Assembly (NCBI GenBank): GCA_949752745.1
Contig: OX457024.1
Span: forward strand, 111,342,219-111,406,218
Length of the DNA stretch: 64,000 nucleotides
DNA from: Protula sp. h YS-2021
Taxonomy: Eukaryota; Annelida; Polychaeta; Sabellida; Serpulidae
Reading direction: 5' to 3'
Shown: piece by piece, positions 46,431-53,259 of the stretch
Layout: each line of letters starts with the position of its first letter
Position numbering within the stretch: position 1 is the stretch's first letter
Made by a program: the position numbers and the translations under genes
Notes under the pieces: generated by a model
What the model was told of the DNA's origin: nothing
Database searches by the model: none
What the model saw: only the letters and a program-made list of their open reading frames with translations

Positions 46431-48861
46431 TTTTTTTTTTGTTTTTTGTTTTTTTGCATAAAAGATTTTTATGATAAAGTCACTGAAATGTTGAATTTAT
46501 CAAATAACCGACATTTCAAGTACAGCATGCAATACATGACATTCACACCAAAAAAAAAATAATAAATAAAAAAAAACATTGCAAATGGGCAAACAAATAT
46601 AAATAAATATGTTGTCTGCATATACTTCGAACACTTGAGGTATAGGGCACAACCTTGTTTGTTTATTTTTTCTTGTTGACAAAGCTGGAGGTTTATCTGT
46701 CTTGGCAGAAATAACATCAAGTTCTCCCAGCAGCGTGACCCTTTTTTTTTTTAATTTTCTCAGAAGCTTAGCCGCACTTTGTAAATAAAAAAAATTAAGC
46801 AGCAGAATACATCTGCGAAACGCTCCTGATCATATCAACGAAGTAGCCTCCTTCACCCCCCCCCCCCACCCCCCTCCTCCCAACAAATATACCTGGGTTG
46901 CCTGCGCCGACCTGAGATCCAGCACCACGTAGCCCACTCCCTCCCGCATGGTGCTGCCCACGTCTTGTGCGTACACTTGCACCTGAAAATATTCACAAAA
47001 AACATAAACATGGCCGATAATAACATACCTTTACATTGGCCTATCTCAAATCGCAGTCAAGTTCAGTACAACTGCTCAGCTACTTGAATTTCAACTACTC
47101 GAATTTCCTCACTTGCATTTGTGCAGGTTTACAAAACAACTGTTTTCGTTAGCTTAAAATAATAAATAAACCATTTAGTTAACATAAATTTATTGATTTT
47201 TTTTACCGCTGATCAACGCATAGAATCACTGAACATATTGAAATGAAATAAGGATAATAATATTACTTTTTACAATAATAATAATTAATAAATAAAGCAG
47301 AAAAAGATCTGAAAATGTACAAATGTGGTTCATATCCACACAAACGGCACCTCACCTTAATGGATGTCCTCTGCATTCGGTGCTGGTGTAGGCCTTTCTT
47401 ATCCAGTTCCCAGGCCAGCTCCTGTGTAAAATCCGGCATGTCTACATGATCAATGGGATCCGTGGCCAGGAGCTCGCCGTCAAACCTTGCCTCGACTATC
47501 AGTCGATGCTTCGGTCTCTTGGGAAACTTCCGCCCTGCGAAAAAACATTGAGTTCACCAACTTCATTTCGCCCGACGTCGGGTCAACATTACTGCTCAAC
47601 CTCGGGGCAACATTACTGCCCAACGCCGGGTCAACATTACTGCTTGAGCTGCAGCCATTCAAACTAAGTAGCAATATATGGGCCATAGAACATGGCAACA
47701 TTTGCCAAACAGATACGAAACTAGGGTATGCAAATTTGACAGCCTTATCAATCCCCTTTCTATTCAATTAACTTGCATCCAAAATGACATACTGCCCGAT
47801 TTGAACCGTAAAAACAGCTCGATTTAGTTTGAAACCATAAATATGTATATACCAGTAATCTAGGACAACGTGGCACACGTCCATATCATCGCCACCTCCC
47901 AAAAGTAGCATTTATCCAAGTGTAAGATAAAATTTAAACCCCCCGAAAATCTTCACTCACACCCCCCATGAATCCCCCCCCCCCCCCACTGCCTCAAAAC
48001 AGAACATAAAAATAATCCAGGCCAGAAATATCAAAAAGATATCTTATCTCTTGTTTCCCTCTTGTCTTATTTATCCCAAAGTGACTTGAGGTTGAATCTG
48101 AATGACACAGTCAAAATTTGTTATTTCTCGGCACTAGCAATTAACCTTACAGGCCATCTGCTAAAGGCCCCCAAAGTACAACAGAATTGATATATACAAC
48201 TTAAGTGTCACGCTTCTTTTGAAAGAAAAGAATGCGGAAATGACCATAAATCACCAGCAATAATTGACATTTGCTTACATACTTGCAGAATGGTTCATTA
48301 CGTGACAAAAAATATATTTTTGCAGTTATCCACCAAAAATTTGAATTTATATTTCAAAACGCGTGGAAGTAATTGAATGTTACACATTTAAATTAAAACT
48401 GAATACATTTATACCTAATTCCGCACCTATCAACTATTTAAGTATATATTTCTAGACAATTGTTAACCCCTTCATTTGAATTTTTTAGTCATTGATTTCC
48501 AAACACCTGAAGTTGTCCCCTGAAAATTGGAAGCCTTCGTAGCTCTGACAGATACACTCGTATGCGAAGTAATTTAAGGAAGAGCTGACTCTGAGCTACA
48601 ACATTTTGGATCCGTGGAGGTATAGTTTCCTGATAAGAAATGTATCATAACAATTAAAAAAAAACAGAAGTAACCAGGCGACTGACTGAGTAGAATTTTT
48701 AAATGTTAAGTATACAGTATACAAACAGTATGGGAGTGAACGGAACTTGTCAGACGTGTCTAAGCAGACGCAACAAGAAGAACGATGGCAAATGTCACGT
48801 CCATTATTTTCTTACCTTCTAGAACGGAAACTACTACCAGAAATCTATCCTTTTCAACCAT
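16813..48861 (-). CDS. CEP120: Centrosomal protein CEP120, complete, 24 coding exons
   Basis: CEP120 is a centriole protein needed for centriole elongation and cilium assembly, with three C2 domains and a C-terminal coiled coil that targets it to the centriole. Coding exons in transcript order: 48861-48816, 47534-47356, 46982-46893, 46338-46203, 45539-45394, 44819-44628, 44268-44149, 43490-43392, 42847-42601, 42160-42125, 41722-41587, 39731-39582, 37532-37415, 36844-36777, 32505-32403, 32074-31943, 31310-31221, 28613-28521, 28204-28092, 27464-27293, 27051-26932, 26705-26581, 26346-26233, 16927-16813. All have GT donors and AG acceptors, all phases agree, and the sum is 2940 nt (979 aa; human 986). 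Matches to the family include [69 protein letters not shown] and [12 protein letters not shown]. About 32 kb of introns are loaded with tandem repeats. Confidence 0.95.
17959..18361. mobile_element. MITE copy 1, TAA target duplication
   Basis: 403 bp bounded by inverted ends AGCCCGCTTTACACGG and CCGTGTAAAGCGGACT, flanked by TAA (17956-17958 and 18362-18364). Sister satellite units lack it and read ACGTAAGGAACGC at the same site (21267-21279), giving the empty site directly. A 3-bp TWA-type duplication suggests PIF/Harbinger affinity (inference). It is non-coding; the 187-codon ORF over it is spurious. Confidence 0.88.
20272..20477. mobile_element. Short insert with (GGAC)n, interspersed-repeat fragment
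   Basis: This stretch is absent from other satellite units. It carries a (GGAC)6-like run at 20411-20431 followed by CGGCCATAGCAATAGCC and CCAATATTGGCTGAGGGC. This layout is common at 3' ends of invertebrate interspersed repeats (recollection, not checked). Confidence 0.45.
21362..21751. mobile_element. MITE-like insert with CAGGATGGCCACC ends
   Basis: 390 bp absent from other satellite units. It starts CAGGATGGCCACC and ends GGTGGCCACGCTG (11 of 13 bases inverted). The interior is rich in CCCTGG/TTTTCC phrases. A clean target duplication was not resolved. Superfamily undetermined. Confidence 0.65.
22379..22778. mobile_element. MITE copy 2 (co-duplicated with satellite unit)
   Basis: Same element as at 17959, differing mainly in a T-run length and a few bases, with the same TAA flanks (22376-22378, 22779-22781). 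Flanking satellite sequence is equally similar, so this copy arose by duplication of the unit and not by a second insertion. Confidence 0.88.
23931..24828. other. Intron sequence without recognised feature
   Basis: Part of CEP120 intron 23. C-runs at 24138-24146 and 24340-24354; a diverged satellite-like remnant (AACGAGATGTAATCTCC, then AAATGGTGTGTAAAATGCAA) at 24523-24640 shows the satellite family extends past the array. Confidence 0.5.
24829..25918. mobile_element. Foldback-type element with CAACTCAACCC subterminal repeats
   Basis: 1090 bp. The left end has GTCAAGTCAACCCTCGACCA followed by several CAACTCAACCC motifs; the right end is its inverse complement (GGGTTGAGTTGG, then GAGGGTTGACTTGAC). 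Flanks ATCGTAAA (24821-24828) and ATCGTTAA (25919-25926) match at 7 of 8 bases, a likely 8-bp target duplication. The AT-rich interior has no ORF, so it is non-autonomous. Intron 23 of CEP120. Confidence 0.8.
26233..26346 (-). CDS. CEP120: CEP120 exon 23
   Basis: Residues 904-941: [18 protein letters not shown], ending SPDDDHIT plus a split Arg. It matches the variable stretch before DDYLTR in vertebrates. Donor AG|GTCAGC. Confidence 0.88.
26581..26705 (-). CDS. CEP120: CEP120 exon 22 (coiled coil end)
   Basis: Residues 863-903: [20 protein letters not shown], then [15 protein letters not shown]. Acceptor TTTTTTAG, donor CA|GTGAGA. Confidence 0.96.
26932..27051 (-). CDS. CEP120: CEP120 exon 21 (coiled coil)
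   Basis: Residues 823-862: [40 protein letters not shown], close to the human sequence. Acceptor TTTTTCAG, donor AAG|GTATGC. Confidence 0.97.
27293..27464 (-). CDS. CEP120: CEP120 exon 20 (coiled coil)
   Basis: Residues 765-822: [16 protein letters not shown], then [16 protein letters not shown], nearly identical to vertebrate CEP120. Acceptor CATCTTAG, donor AAG|GTTGGG. Confidence 0.96.
27540..27760. repeat. Interspersed-repeat-like fragment in intron 19
   Basis: Non-coding stretch with the phrase CAAGTTTCATAAAAATCCTT and a GACAGACCGACAGAAC tail, a layout typical of invertebrate interspersed repeats (recollection). No second copy is in the window, so assignment is weak. Confidence 0.3.
28092..28204 (-). 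CDS. CEP120: CEP120 exon 19 (coiled coil)
   Basis: Residues 728-764: [34 protein letters not shown]. Acceptor CAACAG, donor AA|GTAAAA. Confidence 0.93.
28370..28505. repeat. Three tandem copies around TTTACACACCACAATGTGGC
   Basis: Near-identical ~52-bp units in intron 18, each with TTTACACACCACAATGTGGC. The core TTTACACACCA also occurs at many dispersed sites in this window. Confidence 0.88.
28521..28613 (-). CDS. CEP120: CEP120 exon 18 (coiled coil)
   Basis: Residues 697-727: [31 protein letters not shown]. Acceptor ATACGCAG, donor GAG|GTGGGT. Confidence 0.92.
28735..29035. repeat. ~43-bp minisatellite in intron 17
   Basis: About 7 copies of CAGTCCATTCCGGAATAGAC plus TAACGTAAACCAATGCACACA. 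Confidence 0.92.
29040..30155. other. Intron 17 remainder, nothing recognised
   Basis: Poly(A)/poly(T)-rich segments (29100-29160, 29290-29350). ORFs of about 120 codons at 29797-30175 on both strands overlap each other and have no family resemblance. Confidence 0.45.
30160..31205 (-). repeat. Tandem copies of CEP120 exon 17 3' half with its donor
   Basis: About 7 partial copies downstream of the real exon. Each holds GAGTGGAAAAAACGCGATAA-like exon sequence through AAGAAGAAG, usually the GTAAAC donor, then G-rich (sense) spacer. Copy exon ends lie at about 31101, 30974, 30670 and 30534; one copy near 30866 has lost the donor (GT to CT), and two left-most copies are eroded. None has the acceptor. 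Spacing 31221 to 31101 is 120 bp. Confidence 0.92.
31221..31310 (-). CDS. CEP120: CEP120 exon 17 (coiled coil)
   Basis: Residues 667-696: [30 protein letters not shown]. Acceptor GTTACAG, donor AAG|GTAAAC. Its 3' part and donor are repeated downstream (30160-31160). It is identified as the working copy because it alone has the acceptor and full exon. Confidence 0.94.
31943..32074 (-). CDS. CEP120: CEP120 exon 16 (coiled-coil start)
   Basis: Residues 623-666: [20 protein letters not shown], family [20 protein letters not shown]. Acceptor ACTATAG, donor AAG|GTCAGT. Confidence 0.95.
32403..32505 (-). CDS. CEP120: CEP120 exon 15 (end of C2C)
   Basis: Residues 588-622: [15 protein letters not shown], corresponding to the family vTLEDYG. 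Acceptor TTATTCAG, donor CAG|GTGCGT. Confidence 0.92.
32569..32682. repeat. (GAA)n(CAA)n compound microsatellite
   Basis: GAA triplets to about 32624, then CAA triplets to 32680, in CEP120 intron 14. Confidence 0.97.
32935..35425. repeat. 51-bp minisatellite, about 48 copies, 2.5 kb
   Basis: Unit around GCGCATGTTTATTTAACTTG, CGTTGATGCGCGGTTCGCAT and TTCGGACCAGT. It is diverged between copies with some higher-order blocks (33400-33560 and 33590-33750 nearly identical). 51 is a multiple of 3, so it creates long repetitive ORFs on both strands. It lies in CEP120 intron 14 with no splice or start context. Confidence 0.95.
35425..36590. repeat. ~140-bp tandem repeat, about 8 copies
   Basis: Each unit has GTAGGAGGAGATGCATTTTG, A/T-rich spacer, CGATCGACTAAAAAGCACAA, GCCGTATGCACGACCC and AAATAAATGACATCGGATCA. 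Copies start near 35420, 35561, 35688, 35831, 35963, 36102, 36247, 36397 and 36541. The array abuts the 51-bp array. Confidence 0.92.
36626..36652. repeat. Perfect inverted repeat, 12-bp arms
   Basis: CCCAGCTTACGT, loop of 3, then ACGTAAGCTGGG. It ends the 140-bp array segment after an (ACTA)n run at 36582-36596, possibly the end of a mobile element that seeded the array. Confidence 0.85.
36777..36844 (-). CDS. CEP120: CEP120 exon 14 (68 nt)
   Basis: Residues 566-587: [20 protein letters not shown], corresponding to the family CWRQTYSESVPV segment. Acceptor TTTGCAG, donor GG|GTAAGC. It supplies exactly the phase shift needed between exons 13 and 15. Confidence 0.85.
37415..37532 (-). CDS. 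CEP120: CEP120 exon 13 (C2C)
   Basis: Residues 526-565: [35 protein letters not shown]. The acceptor GTTGGTAG and the first 37 exon bases are also the unit of a 102-bp array lying 5' of the exon (37498-39110). Only this copy continues into the full exon and a donor (GTG|GTCAGT). Confidence 0.94.
37498..39110 (-). repeat. 102-bp array carrying CEP120 exon 13 acceptor and exon start
   Basis: 15 full units plus one partial. Each contains, on the minus strand, TGTTGGTAG|GATCCCGC, the first 37 bases of exon 13 (coding [12 protein letters not shown]), then a G-rich spacer instead of the rest of the exon. The unit nearest the gene's 3' side is the real exon. The 34-codon period gives plus-strand ORFs of 570 and 627 codons that are antisense artefacts. 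Confidence 0.95.
39111..39581. other. Intron 12 remainder
   Basis: C-run at 39127-39141, a short direct repeat (AAAGATCCGCATCACTCCC-like, near 39200 and 39236), and a T-rich tract. No gene. Confidence 0.5.
39582..39731 (-). CDS. CEP120: CEP120 exon 12 (C2C)
   Basis: Residues 476-525: [47 protein letters not shown]. One of the most conserved CEP120 segments. Acceptor ACTTGCAG, donor AG|GTTAGC. Confidence 0.96.
40023..41348. mobile_element. 1.33-kb element with long palindrome-rich inverted termini
   Basis: The ends are inverse complements for at least ~170 bp (TGTTACAGCGAATCTGTAAA at the left, its complement at the right). They are built of AGCGAATCTGTAGATTCGCT palindromes, so each terminus can also fold on itself. 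Flanked by GATA (40019-40022, 41349-41352), a likely 4-bp target duplication. The interior is AT-rich with no ORF and holds an inner inverted pair around TTTTACACACC (40284, 41070). Non-autonomous foldback-type element in CEP120 intron 11. Confidence 0.85.
41587..41722 (-). CDS. CEP120: CEP120 exon 11 (start of C2C)
   Basis: Residues 431-475, with [17 protein letters not shown] matching the family start of C2C. The acceptor GGGACAG at 41723 is chosen because it restores phase. A tandem CAGCAG acceptor at 41693-41688 looks stronger but would break the frame from exon 9 or 10. Confidence 0.85.
41884..42075. repeat. (CT)n microsatellite
   Basis: Long CT tract with CCT and CA variants in intron 10, near the candidate microexon. 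Confidence 0.95.
42125..42160 (-). CDS. CEP120: CEP120 candidate 36-nt microexon (exon 10)
   Basis: Acceptor CTTTTTTTAG, donor ACAG|GTGAGA, phase 1 at both ends, adding [11 protein letters not shown] within the linker. It is placed because the strong splice sites and phase fit exons 9 and 11. It is 12 codons long, so skipping it also keeps the frame. Confidence 0.6.
42601..42847 (-). CDS. CEP120: CEP120 exon 9 (Ser/Pro-rich linker)
   Basis: Residues 337-418, a Ser/Thr/Pro-rich linker ([37 protein letters not shown]) between C2B and C2C. It is probably disordered, as in vertebrates. Donor G|GTGAGT. Confidence 0.88.
43063..43132. repeat. (CT)n microsatellite
   Basis: CT dinucleotides in intron 8, next to the exon 8 partial copies. 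Confidence 0.95.
43152..43392 (-). repeat. Partial tandem copies of CEP120 exon 8 end with donor
   Basis: 43253-43323 repeats the last 71 bases of exon 8 (coding [13 protein letters not shown], then LRKEDV) and its GTAAGG donor, with few changes. A third fragment (43161-43181) keeps only the start of this block. Spacing is about 139-142 bp. C-rich (plus strand) spacers separate the copies, and no copy has the exon 8 acceptor. Confidence 0.93.
43392..43490 (-). CDS. CEP120: CEP120 exon 8
   Basis: Residues 304-336: [32 protein letters not shown]. Acceptor GTCTTCAG, donor GTG|GTAAGG. The last 71 bases plus donor are copied downstream in the intron (43253-43323, and a fragment at 43161-43181). 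Confidence 0.95.
43595..43790. other. Intron 7 with C-runs
   Basis: C-runs at 43640-43652 and 43725-43742; nothing else recognised. Confidence 0.5.
43868..44010. repeat. ~27-bp minisatellite in intron 7
   Basis: About 5 copies around AGGCATGCAAAACGTGGCCC GGA with variation. Confidence 0.8.
44149..44268 (-). CDS. CEP120: CEP120 exon 7 (C2B)
   Basis: Residues 264-303: [36 protein letters not shown]. Acceptor GTGCCAG, donor CCG|GTAAGG. Confidence 0.96.
44487..44628 (-). repeat. Exon 6-derived fragments repeated after its donor
   Basis: Sense-strand GTGGAGGCGCTAGGGGC and close variants recur three times at about 44490-44508, 44531-44549 and 44581-44598. They resemble GTGGAGGCACTACGGGCC inside exon 6 (coding VEALRA). 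G-rich spacers separate them. Confidence 0.75.
44628..44819 (-). CDS. CEP120: CEP120 exon 6 (C2B)
   Basis: Residues 200-263: [51 protein letters not shown]. Highly conserved with vertebrate CEP120. Acceptor TGTTGTAG, donor CAG|GTATGC. Confidence 0.96.
45028..45412 (-). repeat. 21-bp minisatellite spanning the exon 5 donor
   Basis: About 18 units; sense consensus CTTACCTCGGGTGAGTCACAG. The first unit contains the last 10 exon 5 bases and its GTGAGT donor, and many later units keep GTGAGT. Units far from the exon are more diverged. The 7-codon period keeps the frame open for about 40 codons past the donor. Confidence 0.93.
45394..45539 (-). CDS. CEP120: CEP120 exon 5 (start of C2B)
   Basis: Residues 151-199, including [15 protein letters not shown] and [14 protein letters not shown]. 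Acceptor TGTGTTAG, donor CAG|GTGAGT. The last ~10 exon bases and the donor form the first unit of a 21-bp array running into the intron. Confidence 0.94.
45905..46200. repeat. ~41-bp minisatellite starting at exon 4 donor
   Basis: About 7 units around CCCCAAATCAACGATACAAC, TGACGAATCTCCCCC. The unit nearest the exon begins at intron position about +3 (GAGATTC shared with the donor region). Confidence 0.88.
46203..46338 (-). CDS. CEP120: CEP120 exon 4
   Basis: Residues 106-150: [20 protein letters not shown], end of C2A and linker ([11 protein letters not shown]). Donor G|GTGAGA; a 41-bp tandem array begins a few bases inside the intron. Confidence 0.94.
46893..46982 (-). CDS. CEP120: CEP120 exon 3 (C2A)
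   Basis: Residues 76-105: [11 protein letters not shown], then [13 protein letters not shown], matching the family IGYIVLDLRTAQ. Acceptor TTTTCAG, donor CAG|GTATAT. Confidence 0.94.
47356..47534 (-). CDS. CEP120: CEP120 exon 2 (C2A)
   Basis: Acceptor TTTTTTCGCAG. Residues 16-75, with [25 protein letters not shown] and QELAWELD matching C2A. Donor AAG|GTGAGG. Confidence 0.95.
47565..47645. repeat. ~30-bp repeat near exon 2 acceptor
   Basis: Three units around CGGGTCAACATTACTGCCCA starting about 30 bases upstream (in sense) of the exon 2 acceptor. Confidence 0.8.
47646..48815. other. CEP120 intron 1, unique sequence
   Basis: AT-rich, no exon or mobile element recognised; a short C-run at 47977-47988. 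Confidence 0.5.
48816..48861 (-). CDS. CEP120: CEP120 exon 1 (start codon)
   Basis: ATG at 48861-48859. The peptide [15 protein letters not shown] plus a split Gly matches the family N terminus (MV-K-D-L-VVSILEG), the first strand of C2A. Donor GAAG|GTAAGA. Confidence 0.9.
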
Positions 48862-49585
48862 ATTTAAAATAAAAAGGATTTTTAAAGACGGTAAAGTTTA
48901 CGTTAAAAAAAAAACTTTCAGTTTGTTTTCAAAACATCCGCCATTTTCTGAACTGGAACCGAAACATTCAAAATTGCTTGAGTTGTAGGCAAAAAGTACA
49001 TTTCTTTGGAAGAAAATATTTTCTGAAATGACATGCGTATCGATACCGAACATCTGTCCGCTGACAGGAGAAATATATCAAATTAAACGGAGATTCAAAG
49101 AGATCCATAAAAAAATTAATGGCTGAAAGGTGTGAAATATATGATAAAGTCAAGGTCAAATAGAAAAAACCCCAAGTTACTGACATTTTAATGGGCACGC
49201 ATTGTCAACGAACTGACATTTAGAAATGTCTCTACACACGCTTTCCCCATGATAATAAATAAATTACCTGTGATAGTTAATTATGAATTAGTACTTCTTC
49301 TCTGTCAATGCTGGTTTGACTGAAGTTCTATTCTTTTGGAAATTTCTCATGGAAATGAAGTTTCTGGATAGAGTTATACACGGAACCCATTTTCATTGAC
49401 AGATCACATATAATAGTAATGTTTTATTTTATATGTGCAGAATTATTTTTTCCTGAAGCCGAATGTCGGTGTGTGTCTGTATTGTGAAAGTAAAGGTAAC
49501 ATTCTGCACATATAGAACGCCGTAATACTTTTATTATATGCCTCATATCAGTGATATTCTTGTATTAGCTAGTGTTGTGAAAATA
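48862..49585 (-). promoter_or_regulatory. Presumed CEP120 5' UTR and promoter region
   Basis: Inferred only from position upstream of the start codon. No TATA box or other core element can be assigned with confidence. Confidence 0.3.
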
Positions 49586-49587
49586 TG

Positions 49588-49669
49588 TGAGTCGCAAACG
49601 AGGCTCGAACTGGGAACCTTTCGCTTAATAAGCGAGCGTGCTAACCACTAAGCCAAAAGCTGCAACTCA
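49588..49669 (-). other. tRNA-like sequence (pseudogene or SINE head)
   Basis: On the minus strand it has an A-box-like TGGCTTAGTGG, a stem TCGCT/AGCGA in anticodon position, and a B-box-like AGTTCGAGCC. A terminal stem TGAGTTGCA/TGCGACTCA encloses 82 bases. Spacing between terminal stem and boxes is too long for a canonical tRNA and the loop would give an ATT anticodon, so a working tRNA is unlikely. Confidence 0.45.
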
Positions 49670-50255
49670 TGGAAACAACCAAGCACAAATGTACATGTAG
49701 TTACATGTTTGTATATATCCATTTTCACAACACACATTATAGATACCAGCTTCACGACACTAGTTTAGGTTATAACGAACTGCTTTTCTTCGTCCATATG
49801 CTTAGTTGAGGCCACGTGGTATAGATTATGGAAAATTAAGGTCTTGAAAATATACTTAGAAGGAGGCGGATATAATACGTTTCCAAAAATACTACGCTCG
49901 TTGTTTTTCTACCATTTCGTTGTGTAGGGCCCACTAGGCATATAGGAAAAATATAAACCAGGTTTTCCAAAAAGTTGATGTCGCTGTGTCCTGCTTTTTG
50001 TCAATTTGGAATATATCAGTAGGGAGAAAAGGATACTTTTATTGGATATATCTAGATGTCCCAGGGGACATCTGGATGTATCCAAAAGTCTCCCTAACTA
50101 CCTTGACCCTTTTGAATTTATACAGTTATCACGGGTTCGGAAAGTTTTGACTTCTATAACCTCGATACTACGGCAACTTTCTGGAGAGAGTTGCATAAAC
50201 TTTCCTCTTTCGTGTTTTTAACACACCTTGGCTGCCGGCTGCATCGTTGTTTTTT
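49670..50255. other. Unique sequence between CEP120 and the retroelement
   Basis: No gene recognised; short ORFs only. Confidence 0.45.
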
Positions 50256-50492
50256 CGCGGTGGGGAATAGTGTAGCGGCTTCTGTACACATTTGACTCGG
50301 TGTAGAATCGATCATGTGGCAACTCCAAACTACGGCTGTTGGAGCAACACCTGTGTGATGTTATCTTCCGTAACAGGTCGTGGTACGGGGTTAGCATGGG
50401 GATGTTTTCACTGTGCTCGTTTGTGACACCGTGTGTTAATCCGTGGCAGTGACGGTTAGAACACAGGAGGGTGTGGCAATTTGGTACTGATT

Positions 50493-50880
50493 TGCGGTCG
50501 TGTTACCACCGACTCGATGTACTCACGGGTCGTCTTGCCGCCGACTTGCTGTGCTCGCGGGTCGTGTTGCCACCGACCCGCTATGCTGACGGGTCGTGTT
50601 GCCACCCACTCGATGTACTCACGGGTCGTGTTGCCACCGAATTGATGTGCTCGCGGGTCGTGTTGCCACCGACTAGATGTACTCACGGGTCGTGTTGCTA
50701 CCGACTCGCTTTGCTTACCGGTCGTGTTGCCACCGACTCGCTGTGCTCATGGGTCGTGTTGACACCGACTCGCTGTGCTAACGGATCGTGTTGCCACCGA
50801 CTCGATGTACTCACGGGTTGTGTTGCCACCCACTTACTGTGCTCACGGGCCGTATTGCCGCCGTCTCGCAGTGTGCAGAG
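50493..50880. repeat. 32-bp minisatellite at the 5' side of the DIRS element
   Basis: 12 units around GGGTCGTGTTGCCACCGACT CGATGTACTCAC with alternating TGTACTCAC and TGTGCTCGC forms. Either inside the element's leader or next to it. Confidence 0.93.
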
Positions 50881-51189
50881 GTCGTATTTTGCAGCGGTTT
50901 TGGTGCCGCCAGCGATGACTGTAGCGATTTGCACCAATTCCGTGTAATTTTGAGTCGTATCTGCGACGACATGCAGTGTTTATGGGTTGTTATTGCAGCG
51001 CGTCGTTGCATTTACGAAGCGGGTTTATGGCAGTTTCTTGTAAACACCACTTCTGTTTGCGGCAATTTCTTGTTGTTAAAACAACAACACAAAGTAAACA
51101 ACTTAATGATGTATATAACATTACGATTTTATCATTAATAAATTCTGTTTATGACACATCGTGGTAATAGTTTTTTGTATGCTTCGTGC

Positions 51190-51603
51190 TGTTCTAATTG
51201 TAGAGTCGCTGCAAATGCCAGAATCTTGCACACACATCAAACATGCTGGTGATCCTCATTCCCGCTGCACCGCCTGCCTACGCCGCTGGGGCATTCAACC
51301 GTGTTCTTTAGATAGCCGTTGCGGCCAGTGTGCACATCTGGACGACTCCGTGTTTGCGTTTATACTTCAGCAGCAAGAGTCGGCAACGGTTCGAAATAGA
51401 GGTCGCTCCAAGAGTGACATCGGCATCGGTGTCGATGCAAGCCCTTTCACTTTTGATTATGCCGACAGAGGTTATACCGGATACGGACACTCAGGATACA
51501 CTGCCATCGGCGAAAGTGACTCCGAAGATTATTCCGTTGCCGCTTATATAGTCTGTTGGTTCTGCGCAACCTGTGTATGTAGCGCAGCAGGGCCAAGTTG
51601 ATG
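51190..51603 (+). pseudogene. DIRS gag-like ORF with Cys/His cluster
   Basis: Open frame of about 135 codons with CTHIKHAGDPHSRCTACLRR followed by a CGQCAHL motif, the Cys/His-rich DPHxxCxxC signature seen in DIRS-type gag proteins. It is probably nucleic-acid binding. It ends prematurely and the gag continues in other frames. Confidence 0.65.
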
Positions 51604-52810
51604 TCACGTCTCCCACTGAAACTCCGTCAGTGACTACGACTCCTGCTCTGCAGGCCGCAGTTCAATTGCTATTGCATGTACCTCTGCACACGGATACAAC
51701 AACAGATTCCAATACGGTGCCACTTGATGCATCGATGCAGCAATTGCCTGCTTCCGCGGACTTGGACATTACATTCTCCACTTCAGTGAAACAGGTGTTG
51801 TCAGGGTCTTAATCTCGGAGAAAGGAACTGTCTCTTCTAAAGAAGTTTGCGTTGGGTTTGAACTTACACCCCGACACGTTACGCCACGCATCGGATGAAC
51901 AGCTTCAACTGAGTTCCGTCCGCCACCATAACAACCGAACCTTCTTCACCAAAGGACAGGGATTTGCAACCGCCCCCTTCCTCTCATTGCACCCATTCAA
52001 CGGATAAACCAAAAAACTGTACGTCGTAGCGCAGTGTATGAATCCTCCCGAGCTTCTTCGCCAGATAAATTTTCGTCGGCGGAAGAGGAGCAGCCGTTGA
52101 TTAGTGAACAGGAACATCCTGAGCCGTGTGTTTCTTAGTCTCTTGTCGTTACTCCGACGGCATCGCTCACTTTGGCACCGCCACGGTCCACGCTTCTCGT
52201 TTTTTCGCAGACTACAGCATCAGATGCTTTGCAGCCCGTCACGTATCAGCACTCGCCACGGGAGGAGTTTAGGCCGTTCAGGCCGGCATGTACCCCCACG
52301 TCGCCTGGAATGGAGCTTCCGCCGGAAGAGTGTGAAGAGACGTCAGCGGTGAATTTTTCGGAAGCGGATTTTCCATTCAAGGACATTCTCAGGTTTATTG
52401 CCGATAACTCTTCAGCGCCGTTAGTGACTTTGCAAGTGATGAAGGTCAGTAGGCCGCCTTTTTTGCGACTCAATCGCAACCGCCGCAACGTGACGATTTC
52501 ATGACGTTATCCACAGCTCCATGCGTAGCCAACGGCCTACAGGCACAGATGGAAGAGTTACAGTCGCTTCCGCAGGCTCAGACACGTTCTTGGTCACGTT
52601 TATTGCCTTCGAAAGTTTCACTGTCAAGACAGCGTCTTATCAGTCCTATGATGGTGTTCTGCCGCTGGTTTATCCCAAGGATATGGTACCCTGGCTACCG
52701 AAGATTAATCCAGTATATCGTTAGCGGAACGTGACTTTCGGTTTTTGGAGGAGGTGGTCAGGAAATCAATACATACCTTGTCTTCGGATTTATTGAAGTA
52801 AAACGCCTAC

Positions 52811-53167
52811 TTGTTGTCGTCATTGGTGGTCTTACGTAGGGATCAGGTGTTACCGCACTCAAACATCAGAGCGAAAGATGCCAGGAAACTGCGGTTCGCT
52901 CCCGTAGACAGTCAGTCCAACTTGTTTTCGCCAGAGCTACTTAACAGTGCCATTGAAGAGGCACGGGTACGCTCGGAAGACGCATTAATGCGCAAGACAC
53001 TTTCACCACGGGCCGGTTCAGCGAAGCAACGTCACACCACAGCCCTTCCTACAGCTACACCACGGAAGAGGCAGAGTACGACTCCAGTCTCGATGCACCA
53101 GCCAAAGAAGAACAAATTGGACACAAAAGCAGGCTGCCACTCCCAAGCAGAAGTAGCAGCCAATTAA
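52811..53167 (+). pseudogene. DIRS gag C-terminal segment
   Basis: The frame with LLSSLVVLRRDQVLPHSN-like text (first residues near 52808) and APVDSQSNLFSP resembles the Arg/Pro-rich gag C terminus before RT in DIRS elements, then a basic tail. An upstream TAA interrupts it. Confidence 0.5.
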
Positions 53168-53259
53168 ACTATCCATGGTAGATTGCACGACGATCTCTGC
53201 CAGATACTTTCGGTTCTTGCAAAGAATTGGCTGGTCAGTCTCACAAATCGAACGTAAAT

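Noticed and set aside
50493..50880. Regular short repeats resembling a CRISPR-like array
   Set aside because: Units are contiguous 32-bp tandem repeats with no unique spacers, in an animal genome.
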